64,000 nucleotides of DNA, taken from positions 1,861,624 to 1,925,623 of the forward strand of contig NZ_VOHB01000002.1 of NCBI RefSeq assembly GCF_007859295.1. The letters are read 5' to 3'. The notes under the pieces were generated by a model. The model saw nothing but the letters and a program-made list of their open reading frames with translations. It was not told where the DNA came from and searched no databases. Numbering within the stretch: the stretch's first letter is position 1; each line of letters starts with the position of its first letter. A program made the position numbers and the translations under genes. The DNA is from Planococcus sp. CPCC 101016 (lineage in GTDB: Bacteria > Bacillota > Bacilli > Bacillales_A > Planococcaceae). This document shows, piece after piece, positions 1-8,516 of this stretch.

Positions 1-20
1 ATTCGGTCTTTTTGCTGGAA

Positions 21-884
21 TCAGAGAAGCTTCTGGTATTCCCGTTTAATATAAGTTGATAGGTCTTCAGCTTTTTCTCCTGTAATGCGTTCGAAATCCT
101 CTGTCACTTCCGCCATTAACCCCATTGCAGCAGCCTCATATAATGAGACGAGTATAGGCCCAAAGCCTTTTGGTTCATCGTAAAGCTCAGCAAATTGCTG
201 ATTGCTGAGAGGTTCATAAATAATCGGTGTTCTGCTAATGTCACTCAATAATTCAGCAAGCTCATTCATTGACCAGGATTTTGGGCCAGTCAACGTGTAC
301 TCGCTATTGTGTAAATCTTCTCTAAGTGCAATTTGCATGATGGCTTTTGCCAAATCCTTTCTGGAAATAAAAGAAATCCGCTGATCTGCCACTGGGTAAA
401 GCAGTTGTCCCCGCTTGGCTAGTTCTGCGAGGTAAGGCGGCAATGGGTCGGAGTACATGCCATTCCGTATATACGTATAGGGAACGTTTCCGGATGCTAG
501 GCGGCGCTGGACATAACCGAAAAAAGGGCTCATTTTAAAAGGATTATTGCCGTGATCAGCCATGAAGCCAATAAAGATAAATTGTTTAATGCCCATGTTC
601 TCAGCCGCGACAATAGCATTTTCAAATTCCATAATGCGGGCGACACTTGGAAAAGTCAAACTCGGAATATAGATCAGGACATCCGTGCCGTCAAATGCTG
701 CTGCCAATGCTTTTTCAGAGCGGTAGTTTGCCTGTTTAATTTGTACGCCTTTCTCTTGAAACTGTGCAGCTTTATCAGGGTTACGTACCGTCAGCACTAA
801 ATTTTTTGGGGGAATATATTTTAACGCTTCTTCAACAATTTTAACGCCAAGATTACCGGTAGCAGCAGTAATGTTGTAAATCAT
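21..884 (-). CDS. NmrA-like NAD(P)-binding oxidoreductase
   Basis: Atypical short-chain dehydrogenase of the NmrA/quinone oxidoreductase-2 type, predicted soluble and NAD(P)H-binding. The N-terminus opens with a beta strand and the dinucleotide loop TAATGNLG, and the body follows the usual pattern (VLIYIPSL, FIFIGFM, YTYIRNGMY). I see no classical YxxxK catalytic pair at the SDR position, which is normal for this subfamily; some members sense redox state rather than catalyse. A start five codons upstream (899) is possible, but the GGGAGGA site lies 6 bases before this ATG, so MIYNITAATG is the better start. Substrate unknown. Confidence 0.85.
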   Translation of the reverse strand: MIYNITAATGNLGVKIVEEALKYIPPKNLVLTVRNPDKAAQFQEKGVQIKQANYRSEKALAAAFDGTDVLIYIPSLTFPSVARIMEFENAIVAAENMGIKQFIFIGFMADHGNNPFKMSPFFGYVQRRLASGNVPYTYIRNGMYSDPLPPYLAELAKRGQLLYPVADQRISFISRKDLAKAIMQIALREDLHNSEYTLTGPKSWSMNELAELLSDISRTPIIYEPLSNQQFAELYDEPKGFGPILVSLYEAAAMGLMAEVTEDFERITGEKAEDLSTYIKREYQKLL

Positions 885-1293
885 ACTGATTCCTCCCATC
901 GTTTTTTTCTTTTTATAGATGTATTCCCATTTTCAAGAAAAAGTGAACTAAAAGCTCGCTTCATGCGTTTTATAGGTAAGAAGCGTTAAATAATGGCTGT
1001 TTCCATATTTTCTTTGGTAATGTGGAAGAGCGAATATTTTACTTCTATTTATATTTATACGAGGCATTAAAATGAATAAGCATTTGAAACGAATATTGCC
1101 TAAGCTATTTTGCTTCTGCTGCATCGAAAATTGAGCAAAAATAATTTTTTATGGCCTAATATAGTAAAAAGAGCAGAATCCATGTGACAATGAATCCTTC
1201 TGTAGGCAATGGACTTGACAAAAGAAAAGATTTTCCTGTAGCGGGAAGTATAGTATGGTAGAAATACGAAATATGTAAAAAAGGAGACAGGGG
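885..1293. other. gene-free stretch upstream of sigma operon
   Basis: AT-rich intergenic DNA between divergent genes. A TTGACA at 1215-1220 has no -10 at the right distance; TATAGT at 1249-1254 is 28 bases further on. The sigma operon may therefore use a non-housekeeping promoter that I cannot define. Confidence 0.5.
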
Positions 1294-1860
1294 ATGGAAA
1301 AAAGTACCGATACAAGTTTATATATGCGGATAAACGAGCAAGATAAAGCCGCGCTTGAGCAATTATACGACCGCTACGAAAAAATCCTATTTTCTTTTCT
1401 ATATAAGATGCTGGAAGACCGTGAACTGGCTGAGGAAGCGTTGCAGGAAGTATTCATTAAAATCTGGCGCGGTAAAGGGGTTTACGATGAAAGCAAAGGG
1501 AAATTTACATCTTGGCTTTTCAGAATGGCACAGAATACAGCGATTGACTTGATACGAAAACACAAAAAACCGACCGTGCCCATTGAAGAGGCCGCTCAGA
1601 TGAGCAGCAATGATGCACCTGTTGATCAACAAGTAGAATGGCAGGAAAAGAAAGGGCAAATTGAAACAGCAGTTCAACGCTTATCAGCTGAACAGCAAAA
1701 GATGATCGATTTGTTCTATTTTAAAGGACATACACATGAAACGATTGCGGATATGTGCGATATTCCACTTGGGACTGTGAAGAGCCGAATCCGGCTGGCA
1801 TTAAAAAAATTAAAAATATCACTGCACGGAATGCAGGAAAGGGGGGCTTATGATGACTAA
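1294..1860 (+). CDS. ECF-type RNA polymerase sigma factor
   Basis: Group IV (extracytoplasmic function) sigma factor of 188 residues. Region 2 covers about residues 20-90, with the typical LYDRYEKILFSFLYKM and EEALQEVFIKIWR signatures. Region 4 covers about 128-180 and ends in a helix-turn-helix (GHTHETIADMCDIPLGTVKSRI). It recruits RNA polymerase to a small stress regulon. It overlaps the following anti-sigma gene by 11 bases, so the two are translationally coupled. SD AAGGAGACAGGGG sits just upstream. The regulon is not known; the repeat protein 0.8 kb downstream is the obvious candidate target. Confidence 0.95.
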   Translation: MEKSTDTSLYMRINEQDKAALEQLYDRYEKILFSFLYKMLEDRELAEEALQEVFIKIWRGKGVYDESKGKFTSWLFRMAQNTAIDLIRKHKKPTVPIEEAAQMSSNDAPVDQQVEWQEKKGQIETAVQRLSAEQQKMIDLFYFKGHTHETIADMCDIPLGTVKSRIRLALKKLKISLHGMQERGAYDD

Positions 1861-2575
1861 CATGGATTGTGACCGTTTAATAGATTATCTAAACGGAACG
1901 CTATCGGCAAACGAAATCCAGCAGTTTGAAAAACATATGGAAACATGTACAGAATGCCAGGAAATAGTAGAAGCGACAGGCGAGCTCCCTTATCTTGCAG
2001 ATCCGGTGGAACCGCCAGCAGGTATGAAGGCGCGAATTCTGTCCAATGTTTTTGAAGAAGAACACGAACATGATACTCCGGCTTCTGCTTTAAATCCAGC
2101 GATGTCTCCAATACCGCTGCGCAAGAAGAGCAGCAAAGCACAACAAATGTGGAAACCGCTAATTGCGGCTGTGCTTTTGGCTTCCCTATTAGGCAATGCC
2201 TATGCTTTCATGCAGTTGTCTGATCAGCAAGCTGTTCAGGAAACGGCGATCCAATCCGTTGAACTGCAGCCGACTGAAACATTTTCAGGCACTGCAACTG
2301 CGGCGATGTTTGAAGAAGAAGGTTCGGTGAATCTTGTCGTACAAGCAGATCAATTGGCTGAATTGGATGCTGCCCAAGTTTATCAGGTGTGGTTGATCAA
2401 TGACGGCAAGCCAATACCGGCAGGTGCTTTTTCACCTAATCCGAACGGCGAAGGAGCAAGCTATTATCAGCTAGAGAGTAATTCGGATGAATGGGACACA
2501 ATTGCTATTACGCTTGAACCTAAGACAGGGAATGAATTGCCCGAAGGTGAAGTCGTATTAAGCTCAGAAATTTAA
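1850..2575 (+). CDS. membrane anti-sigma factor, ZAS plus RskA-type C-terminus
   Basis: Holds the partner sigma factor inactive at the membrane. The N-terminal zinc anti-sigma motif HxxxCxxC is visible (HMETCTEC, about residues 30-37). One membrane helix lies at about 100-122 after a basic stretch (RKKSSKAQQMWK). The extracytoplasmic part resembles the anti-sigma-K factor RskA C-terminal domain (VYQVWLINDGKPIPAGAF). It overlaps the sigma gene by 11 bases. Release in this family normally needs proteolysis of the anti-sigma factor; nothing here shows the trigger. Confidence 0.93.
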   Translation: MMTNMDCDRLIDYLNGTLSANEIQQFEKHMETCTECQEIVEATGELPYLADPVEPPAGMKARILSNVFEEEHEHDTPASALNPAMSPIPLRKKSSKAQQMWKPLIAAVLLASLLGNAYAFMQLSDQQAVQETAIQSVELQPTETFSGTATAAMFEEEGSVNLVVQADQLAELDAAQVYQVWLINDGKPIPAGAFSPNPNGEGASYYQLESNSDEWDTIAITLEPKTGNELPEGEVVLSSEI

Positions 2576-2602
2576 CTGGCCGCTTATGCGGTCAGTTTTT
2601 TT
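2573..2602 (+). terminator. intrinsic terminator after anti-sigma gene
   Basis: The stem AACTGGCCGC / GCGGTCAGTT with loop TTAT is followed by a run of T. It separates the sigma operon from the repeat-protein gene, which therefore needs its own promoter. Confidence 0.85.
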
Positions 2603-2622
2603 ATTTATTTATTTTAAAAAAA

Positions 2623-2655
2623 GTGATCTAAATGAAAACGCTCTCCGTTATGTCT
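2623..2655 (+). promoter_or_regulatory. possible ECF-sigma promoter of the repeat protein
   Basis: GTGATC (2623-2628) and CGTTATG (2646-2652) are about 17 bases apart and lie just upstream of the SD of the next gene. ECF promoters often pair a short -35 with a CGT-type -10. The assignment to the adjacent sigma factor is inference; I did not find an equally clear copy upstream of the sigma gene itself. Confidence 0.3.
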
Positions 2656-2686
2656 ATGAAACTATAAAAAAAGAGGAGAGATTAAT

Positions 2687-4048
2687 ATGAAATTAAACAA
2701 ATGTCTATTGGCACTTCCACTATCACTTGCATTATTGGTACCGACGGCCGCACTGGCGGACAGCCACGGCAGTCATTCAACATCAAATGAGTCTGCGATG
2801 GAATCCAGCACGGCAACTCCGGCAGCGGAATTGCGCATCACACTCGACACGGCATTGACGGAGCACGCATTTTTAGCTGTTGAAACAATGCGCAAAGGAG
2901 CGGATGGCGCAGAAGATTTTGATCAGGCTTCAGCGGCACTTTTGGCCAACTCTGACGACATTGCAGCAGCAGTGACTTCTGTTTACGGAGAAGAAGGCGG
3001 AGCGGCATTTCTTGAAATCTGGAATTCGCATATCGGTTATTTTGTAGACTATGTAGTAGCAACAGGTGAAAACAACCAGGAAGCAAAAGACCAAGCACTT
3101 GCTTCACTAGAAGAGTACAAACAGGAACAGGCGACTTTCTTTGATACAGCAACGGAGGGCCGTTTGCCAGCTGATGCAGTATTGGAAGGCTTGAATATGC
3201 ATGTTGATCAATTGCTTACAGCATTTGATGCGTATGTAGAAGGCGATTTTGAAGCAGCTTATACTGGAGAACGTGAATCGATCCATCACATGAGCATGTT
3301 CGCTGAAAGCTTGTCAATTGCCATTGCGGACCAGTTCCCAGAAAAATTCGATAACACTAACCCGGATACGCCAGCAATCGATCTTCGCGCTACATTGAAC
3401 ACTACATTTACAGAGCATGCTGGACTAGCAGCTATGGCGATGCAAGACGGTGCGGATGGTGCGGAAAGCTTTGAACAGGCGTCTGCAGCACTTCTGGCCA
3501 ATGCGGATGATTTATCGGCAGCCGTTGGTTCTGTCTACGGAGAAGAAGCAGGAGCGCAATTTTCTGAAATTTGGAATTCGCACATCGGCTACTTTGTGGA
3601 CTACGTCGTAGCAACTGGTGAAGGCAATACGGAAGCGCAAGAACAAGCAAAAGCGGATTTGGACAGTTATATCGTTGAACAAGCAGCATTGCTAGATGCA
3701 GCAACAGAAGGACGCGTTCCGGCTGATGCATTAGAAGAGGGATTAACTGCACACGTTGAACAATTACTGGCGGCATTTGATTCCTACGTAGCGGGCGATT
3801 ACGAGACGGCGTACAGCTCGATTCGTGAAGCGTATGCACATATGACAATGCCGGCAGCTGGATTGTCAGCAGCCATCGTTGACCAGTTCCCAGAAGAATT
3901 CGGTGCAACGGAAATGCCATCTGAAATGCCTGCAACAGGTATGGGCGGTACAGCGGATTCAGGTACGATTCCTTACCTATGGATCTTAGCTGGCCTAATG
4001 CTTGCAGGTTTGACAACAACTCTTGCATTGCGTGCACGCAAGCAGTAA
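2687..4048 (+). CDS. secreted surface protein with two tandem helical repeats and MPATG tail
   Basis: A 453-residue exported protein. Signal peptide at residues 1-24 (cleavage near ALA-DSHG), then two copies of a ~170-residue helical domain (about 50-220 and 229-400). The copies share EHAFLAVE/EHAGLAAM, a WNSHIGYFVDYVVATGE block, and paired HVDQLL/HVEQLL segments. Conserved His, Asp and Glu across both copies would fit a metal-binding helical bundle, but that is not shown. The C-terminus has MPATG (414-418), a spacer of ten residues, a membrane helix (429-448) and a basic tail RARKQ, like a sortase-type anchor with a variant motif. SD AGAGGAGAG. Function unknown; its position suggests a target of the adjacent sigma factor. 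Confidence 0.85.
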   Translation: MKLNKCLLALPLSLALLVPTAALADSHGSHSTSNESAMESSTATPAAELRITLDTALTEHAFLAVETMRKGADGAEDFDQASAALLANSDDIAAAVTSVYGEEGGAAFLEIWNSHIGYFVDYVVATGENNQEAKDQALASLEEYKQEQATFFDTATEGRLPADAVLEGLNMHVDQLLTAFDAYVEGDFEAAYTGERESIHHMSMFAESLSIAIADQFPEKFDNTNPDTPAIDLRATLNTTFTEHAGLAAMAMQDGADGAESFEQASAALLANADDLSAAVGSVYGEEAGAQFSEIWNSHIGYFVDYVVATGEGNTEAQEQAKADLDSYIVEQAALLDAATEGRVPADALEEGLTAHVEQLLAAFDSYVAGDYETAYSSIREAYAHMTMPAAGLSAAIVDQFPEEFGATEMPSEMPATGMGGTADSGTIPYLWILAGLMLAGLTTTLALRARKQ

Positions 4049-4074
4049 CTTCGGAATGAATACGGTTTAAAATT

Positions 4075-4125
4075 AAAGAGACTGACCTGAATGTCTTAAA
4101 AAGGCTGAGGGTCAGTCTCTTTTTT
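4075..4125 (+). terminator. intrinsic terminator after repeat protein
   Basis: A 12-base stem, AAGAGACTGACC paired with GGTCAGTCTCTT, is followed by T6. Confidence 0.9.
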
Positions 4126-4322
4126 GTGGGAATCATTCTGCTAAAAATTTTACAAAGCTGAAAAGATTAATTGCCATATAAAGCTGTTTTTTGATCAGAT
4201 AACTGCTAATATATAGAAAAGATTAAGGACTTATTACTTTGAATGGTCTATTTTTAGCTAATGCAGAGTAGTAATATGGGTGTTCCTGTACTTCTTTTAC
4301 ATCAAATTAGCGGAGGGTACGA

Positions 4323-5843
4323 ATGAAAAGTATATTTAAAAGAATTTTTTCGCTTGTATTATTTTCATATTTGGCTTATTTCCTAATTTTAAATCAAGGA
4401 CTAGTTGGAGGATTCATGATAGCCGGGATGTTCCTGATTACCTGTATGGTTCTTTTTATTGCCAGTATCATGGGAATCATCAAAGGCAGTTTAAAATTTA
4501 TGAAATTGCAGAATGTTGGGGAAGCAGTCGGATTGATGGTTTATTCAATCCTGTTAACTTTTGTGGTCATTCTAGTTGGTGTCATCAATTCTTTTGTCGT
4601 TTACACTACGGGAGATCCACACCAGTCTAAAAATGATAAAGTCAGGCTGTTTGCATCTACTCTTTTTCAAGTGTCTTCCCAAGCTGAACTATTAAAAACT
4701 GAAAAAAATGGCGTTACCTATTTTTATTCTGAAAAGAATAAGGATGAAATTTCTAAGATGAATGAAGTTCTTCAGCGGGAACGTGAAATTTTTAATTCAT
4801 TTCTAGGCACAAATGATGAAGGTGGATTAACGATCGAATTCCATGAGGATTACGATTCACTGGAAGCCGGTTATGGCGCAGAAGAAGTGGCAGGTTACTA
4901 CAATCTGGGCAACAAAAGCATCCATCTCGTACCAACGGATGAAAGTTGGGAGCTGATTCTGGTGCATGAATACTCTCATTACCAAAGCCATCTTTTTTCC
5001 AATCAGCACGGCTTGTCGATTACACGCATTCCTTCCTGGTTTGAAGAAGGCATCGCTGATTATTTTGCAGAGGAATCCAACTTCTGGTATGACCTGGAAA
5101 GTGTTGAATTAATCGATTTTCATGATCTTGACAGCCAGCAGGAATTTGATAACGCAGCGACTGATGTCTATGATCCTTATACGCAAAGTTTTTTGGCAGT
5201 CCAATCTCTAGTGGAGGCACATGGGAAGGACATCATTCCGGAATTGTTGAAGTCCCGGTCAACGGATGCGTTCTACAAAAAGCTGGAAGCGATGATTGAT
5301 ATGGAAATAGAAGAATATAAAGACCTTTTTCTCGAAGAAATGATAGCGGAGCAAAATCAGATGATGGAGATGCTTGACCTGGCTTATGAACAGCTGGATA
5401 AGAAAGAGTATGAAGGCGTACAAAAAACAGTAGCAGAAATAAAGAAAGTGGGAGACATCTACGATATAGATGCCGCTGAATGGATTCTCGTAGATGCGCA
5501 ACTGGATCAAGGGAATTTCGAGGAAGCTGCAGGTTTACTGAATAGAAAGATTGAAGAAGGGACTGAAGAGTTTCTAATTGAGGATCTGTTTTTTCTTGCC
5601 GAAATTTATTTGCTGATTGATCCACAGTTATCGTTGGAGGCTGCCTTAAAGGCAGAAAAAGCAAATCAGAACAATGAATATTATTTTTATGAAGAAGATC
5701 TCGTCACCATATACAAGAAAATCAATTCACCGGATTCAAAGGCTGGATATCGCCAGTTATTGCGGGATGAATGGATTTATAATTCATACGTCTTGAAGAA
5801 CCTTACCGATAAGCTGAGCAAGGAATATCCAGGAGATTTTTAA
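4323..5843 (+). CDS. membrane protein with HExxH peptidase-like domain and helical repeats
   Basis: Three to four hydrophobic helices in the first ~95 residues anchor it in the membrane. An extracytoplasmic or cytosolic domain follows, with HEYSH at residues 215-219. The downstream EEGIADYFAEE resembles the glutamate-containing second motif of gluzincin (peptidase MA-like) zinc proteases. The last ~170 residues are helical and TPR-like (LLNRKIEEGTEEFLIEDLFFLAEIY). Likely a membrane-bound zinc metallopeptidase; substrate unknown. SD GCGGAGGG fixes the ATG. Single-gene unit with its own terminator. Confidence 0.75.
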   Translation: MKSIFKRIFSLVLFSYLAYFLILNQGLVGGFMIAGMFLITCMVLFIASIMGIIKGSLKFMKLQNVGEAVGLMVYSILLTFVVILVGVINSFVVYTTGDPHQSKNDKVRLFASTLFQVSSQAELLKTEKNGVTYFYSEKNKDEISKMNEVLQREREIFNSFLGTNDEGGLTIEFHEDYDSLEAGYGAEEVAGYYNLGNKSIHLVPTDESWELILVHEYSHYQSHLFSNQHGLSITRIPSWFEEGIADYFAEESNFWYDLESVELIDFHDLDSQQEFDNAATDVYDPYTQSFLAVQSLVEAHGKDIIPELLKSRSTDAFYKKLEAMIDMEIEEYKDLFLEEMIAEQNQMMEMLDLAYEQLDKKEYEGVQKTVAEIKKVGDIYDIDAAEWILVDAQLDQGNFEEAAGLLNRKIEEGTEEFLIEDLFFLAEIYLLIDPQLSLEAALKAEKANQNNEYYFYEEDLVTIYKKINSPDSKAGYRQLLRDEWIYNSYVLKNLTDKLSKEYPGDF

Positions 5844-5857
5844 AGTAGCAGAAGAGG

Positions 5858-5888
5858 CAAAGACAGTTTCAAGGTCTTTGTTTTTTTG
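5858..5888 (+). terminator. intrinsic terminator
   Basis: CAAAGAC paired with GTCTTTG, then T8, just after the peptidase-like gene. Confidence 0.8.
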
Positions 5889-5972
5889 TTTCATACATAA
5901 CCAAGTACTCAGCGTGCAAGATAGGCTATAGGCAGTTTTTCAGATCAAACAAAAGAAAAGAGGGGAATATAC

Positions 5973-6581
5973 TTGAATAAAATATTGCTTACATCCAATG
6001 GTTTTTCTACTGAACGAATTAAAAAGGAGTTTTTGATGGTTTTACAAAATCCCGCAACAATGAGTAGAGCCGTGATTATTACTACAGCATCAATGGAAAA
6101 AGAATTTAGTAAGAATGTAATTAAAACAAAAAAGGATTTTGAGAATATGGGTATAGCACAAGTCGATTTCTTTGATTTTGAGATTGATAATCCCAGAGCA
6201 CTCAAACAGTATGATGTTATTTATCTTAATGGTGGGAACCCTTTTCAGTTGCTCTACTGGATAAAGAAAAGGGAGGGCTTCGAAATTTTTCAGGAACTTG
6301 CAGACCAAGAAACTATCTTTGTGGGTGCAAGTGCTGGCGCTATGGTTTTAGGGGAAAATATTAAGATAGCAAATTTTTTCACCCCTGAAATGAATACAGT
6401 AAAACTGAAAAACTTCAACGCCTTAGGAATGATTGAAGAACTACTGTTTCCCCATTATGAAAGGGAAGATCTATTTCTCGACCCCAAAAGCAGAACAATT
6501 GAACAGCGTATTAAAGAATTCGAAACCTTGAGTCAATCAAAAATCACTAGACTAAGAGATGATGAATTTATTATTAAGTAA
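5973..6581 (+). CDS. peptidase S51-type / glutamine-amidotransferase-like protein
   Basis: Resembles the Bacillus YgaJ group of peptidase S51 (alpha-aspartyl dipeptidase superfamily). The nucleophile elbow GASAGAM is present, preceded by the strand-turn VIYLNGGNP, and a later FPHYERED carries the likely catalytic His. Starts with TTG after SD AGAGGGG; no ATG is near. Its base composition is visibly more AT-rich than the neighbours, so it may be a later arrival. Cytosolic. Specificity cannot be read from the sequence. Confidence 0.8.
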   Translation: MNKILLTSNGFSTERIKKEFLMVLQNPATMSRAVIITTASMEKEFSKNVIKTKKDFENMGIAQVDFFDFEIDNPRALKQYDVIYLNGGNPFQLLYWIKKREGFEIFQELADQETIFVGASAGAMVLGENIKIANFFTPEMNTVKLKNFNALGMIEELLFPHYEREDLFLDPKSRTIEQRIKEFETLSQSKITRLRDDEFIIK

Positions 6582-6743
6582 AAATATTGAATAAAGAACT
6601 ATAGCTCAATAAATTAAAAACAAAGAGATGAATTGTATAAAACAAAAGCACCAGCTTTCTTCTTAAATCGGAGGAAAGCTGTTTTTATTATAAAATTTGT
6701 CTCTGTATGCTCAAATGTATTCTCAAAAGTGTTAAAAAAGAGA
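6582..6743. other. intergenic DNA before the ABC importer promoter
   Basis: AT-rich; holds the terminator of the previous gene. No further gene seen. The control region of the importer begins at 6744. Confidence 0.5.
6653..6687 (+). terminator. intrinsic terminator after S51-type gene
   Basis: AGCTTTCTTC pairs with GAGGAAAGCT (one G-T pair), followed by GTTTTT. Confidence 0.75.
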
Positions 6744-6772
6744 TTGCATTTAAACTGTTAAAAGGATATGAT
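6744..6772 (+). promoter_or_regulatory. promoter of the metal/peptide ABC importer
   Basis: TTGCAT (6744-6749), 17-base spacer, TATGAT (6767-6772): a good sigma-A promoter. The transcription start would fall inside the adjacent palindrome. It implies a ~215-base untranslated leader before the first gene. Confidence 0.55.
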
Positions 6773-6798
6773 TTAAAACGTAATGTTTACGTTTTAAA
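6772..6798 (+). promoter_or_regulatory. Zur-like operator 1 (perfect 12-3-12 palindrome)
   Basis: Perfect inverted repeat: arms TTTAAAACGTAA and TTACGTTTTAAA around TGT. Aligned with the Bacillus Zur box (AAATCGTAAT-N-ATTACGATTT, recalled from the literature), 17 of 20 defined positions match, including CGTAAT and TTACG. It begins at the end of the -10, so bound repressor would block transcription start. Confidence 0.6.
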
Positions 6799-6947
6799 AA
6801 TACATAATAACTAGTAAGCTTTTTCATCTATTCAGTATTAAAAATTGGCAAGTAGACAAGGGGAAGAGCAGGCCAAGGCATTGCAATTAATGTCTGGAGG
6901 TATGCTCTACAAATAATACCAGCGCAAGTATATTTTTTTTGCTTGTT

Positions 6948-6968
6948 AAACCGTAATAATTACTTTTT
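6948..6968 (+). promoter_or_regulatory. Zur-like operator 2
   Basis: A second 21-base site centred on CGTAAT-A-ATTAC, also 17 of 20 matches to the same consensus, only 8 bases before the SD of the substrate-binding protein. Two independent matches in one leader make chance less likely. Confidence 0.6.
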
Positions 6969-6992
6969 ATAAAACGAAGGAGAGTGGATTTT

Positions 6993-8516
6993 TTGAAGAA
7001 GGGATTTATCTTACTATTTATAGCATTATCTTTATTATTGACCGGCTGTAGCTCGGGAACAGCTGAACCACAAGAAGAAGGACGCAAAGAACTTAACTTG
7101 CTGTTCAATTTCGCGGCGCGGTCGCTAGATCCCAATGTGGACAGCAGCTATGTACCAGTGCGTGCCGGAATTACAGAGACTTTGGTGCATTTGAATGACG
7201 ATTCGCTGACGCTTGAGCCATGGCTGGCAGAGAGTTGGGACAGTGAAAATGGACAAGACTGGACAATCCAATTACGAGAAGGGGTCACGTTCCAAAATGG
7301 CAATCCAATGGATGGTAAAGCCGTAAAAGCTTCACTGGAACGAGCGATGAAGGATAATGTAGCGATCAAGAATGCCTTGCGGATTGAATCGATTGAAGCT
7401 GACGGACAGTTGCTGACGGTTAGAACCACCATGCCGTTCCCTGAATTTCCATCTGAACTGGTTCATCCCAATACCTCAATTATTGATGTCACTGAAACCG
7501 ATTATATCAACCGGCCAATCGGCACCGGCCCTTTTGCCGTCGAATCATTTACTCCAGGAACAGCAGTGGATCTGATCCGTTACGATGGCTACTGGGACGG
7601 AGCTGCCAAATTGGAAGCAGCACGCTTTTCATTTAATGAAGATGCCAACGCCAGATCGCTTGCACTCGAATCCGGAAATGCGGACATTGCATTCCGGCCG
7701 GAAGTTGAAAGTCTGGAAAACCTGGAATCCGTTCCGGGCTTAAAAGTCGAGTCGACATCCACTTTCCGGGTTCATCAGATGACCATGAACCTGGAGCGAG
7801 AATCCATGAAGGATATTCACGTTCGGAAAGCTGTAGATGCACTGATCAACCGTGATTTAATTTCAGACACCATTTTAAAAGGACATGCAGAAGTGGCAGA
7901 AGGTCCATTTCCTTCGACTTTTTCATTTGCACCGGATTACCCTGAAAAACAGACAGGACTGGAAGAAGCCAAAAATCTTTTGGAACAGGCAGGTTATAAA
8001 GTAAAAGATGGCATTATGCAAAAAGATGGCGAACCTTTAGTCTGGAAAATGCTGACTTATAGTGCCCGTGCAGATTTGCCGTTGATCGCCCAAGTGTTTC
8101 AATCAGATGCTAAGCAATTAGGAATTACGGTAGATATTCAGCAAATCGAAGTGCCTGAGGAATACATGGCAGCCAACCGGGATTGGGATTTGACTACCTA
8201 CAGTAATTTAACAGCACCGCGCGGAGATGCAGGCTATTACTTGAACGCAACTTATCATCCACAAGGAGCTTTAAACTTCAGCGGTGCTGATGATGAACAG
8301 TTGACTGCTTTAATCGATGAATTGAACTTAACAGTAGGAGAAGAAGCGCGCTCGGTGATTGCTGAAAAAATTGCTTTGTATGTGGACGAAAATGTATATA
8401 ATTCGTTTATTCTTCACCCCAATACCTTGGTAGCTTACAACGCCGATAAAGTTGAGAACTGGGTGACGACTCGCAGTGAGTATTATATGTTGACCAATAA
8501 CCTGGATGTGAAATAA
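6993..8516 (+). CDS. nickel/oligopeptide-class ABC importer, substrate-binding lipoprotein
   Basis: Extracellular solute-binding protein family 5, the class that includes NikA, CntA and OppA. The signal peptide ends in the lipobox LLTGC, so it is anchored on the outer membrane face. Core motifs: PWLAESW, WTIQLREGVTFQNG and the IGTGPF loop. A GTG nine bases upstream touches the SD (GAAGGAGA); the TTG used here is correctly spaced and gives MKKGFILLF. First gene of a five-gene operon. The Zur-like boxes upstream suggest uptake of zinc, or of a metal-metallophore complex, rather than peptides. Ligand not proven. Confidence 0.88.
   Translation: MKKGFILLFIALSLLLTGCSSGTAEPQEEGRKELNLLFNFAARSLDPNVDSSYVPVRAGITETLVHLNDDSLTLEPWLAESWDSENGQDWTIQLREGVTFQNGNPMDGKAVKASLERAMKDNVAIKNALRIESIEADGQLLTVRTTMPFPEFPSELVHPNTSIIDVTETDYINRPIGTGPFAVESFTPGTAVDLIRYDGYWDGAAKLEAARFSFNEDANARSLALESGNADIAFRPEVESLENLESVPGLKVESTSTFRVHQMTMNLERESMKDIHVRKAVDALINRDLISDTILKGHAEVAEGPFPSTFSFAPDYPEKQTGLEEAKNLLEQAGYKVKDGIMQKDGEPLVWKMLTYSARADLPLIAQVFQSDAKQLGITVDIQQIEVPEEYMAANRDWDLTTYSNLTAPRGDAGYYLNATYHPQGALNFSGADDEQLTALIDELNLTVGEEARSVIAEKIALYVDENVYNSFILHPNTLVAYNADKVENWVTTRSEYYMLTNNLDVK

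Noticed and set aside
1215-1254. Sigma-A promoter for the ECF sigma gene (TTGACA and TATAGT)
   Set aside because: The two elements are 28 bases apart, incompatible with a normal spacer.
3432-4136. 234-codon minus-strand frame opposite the repeat protein
   Set aside because: Antisense to a clear exported protein and starts in its terminator; composition is low-complexity.
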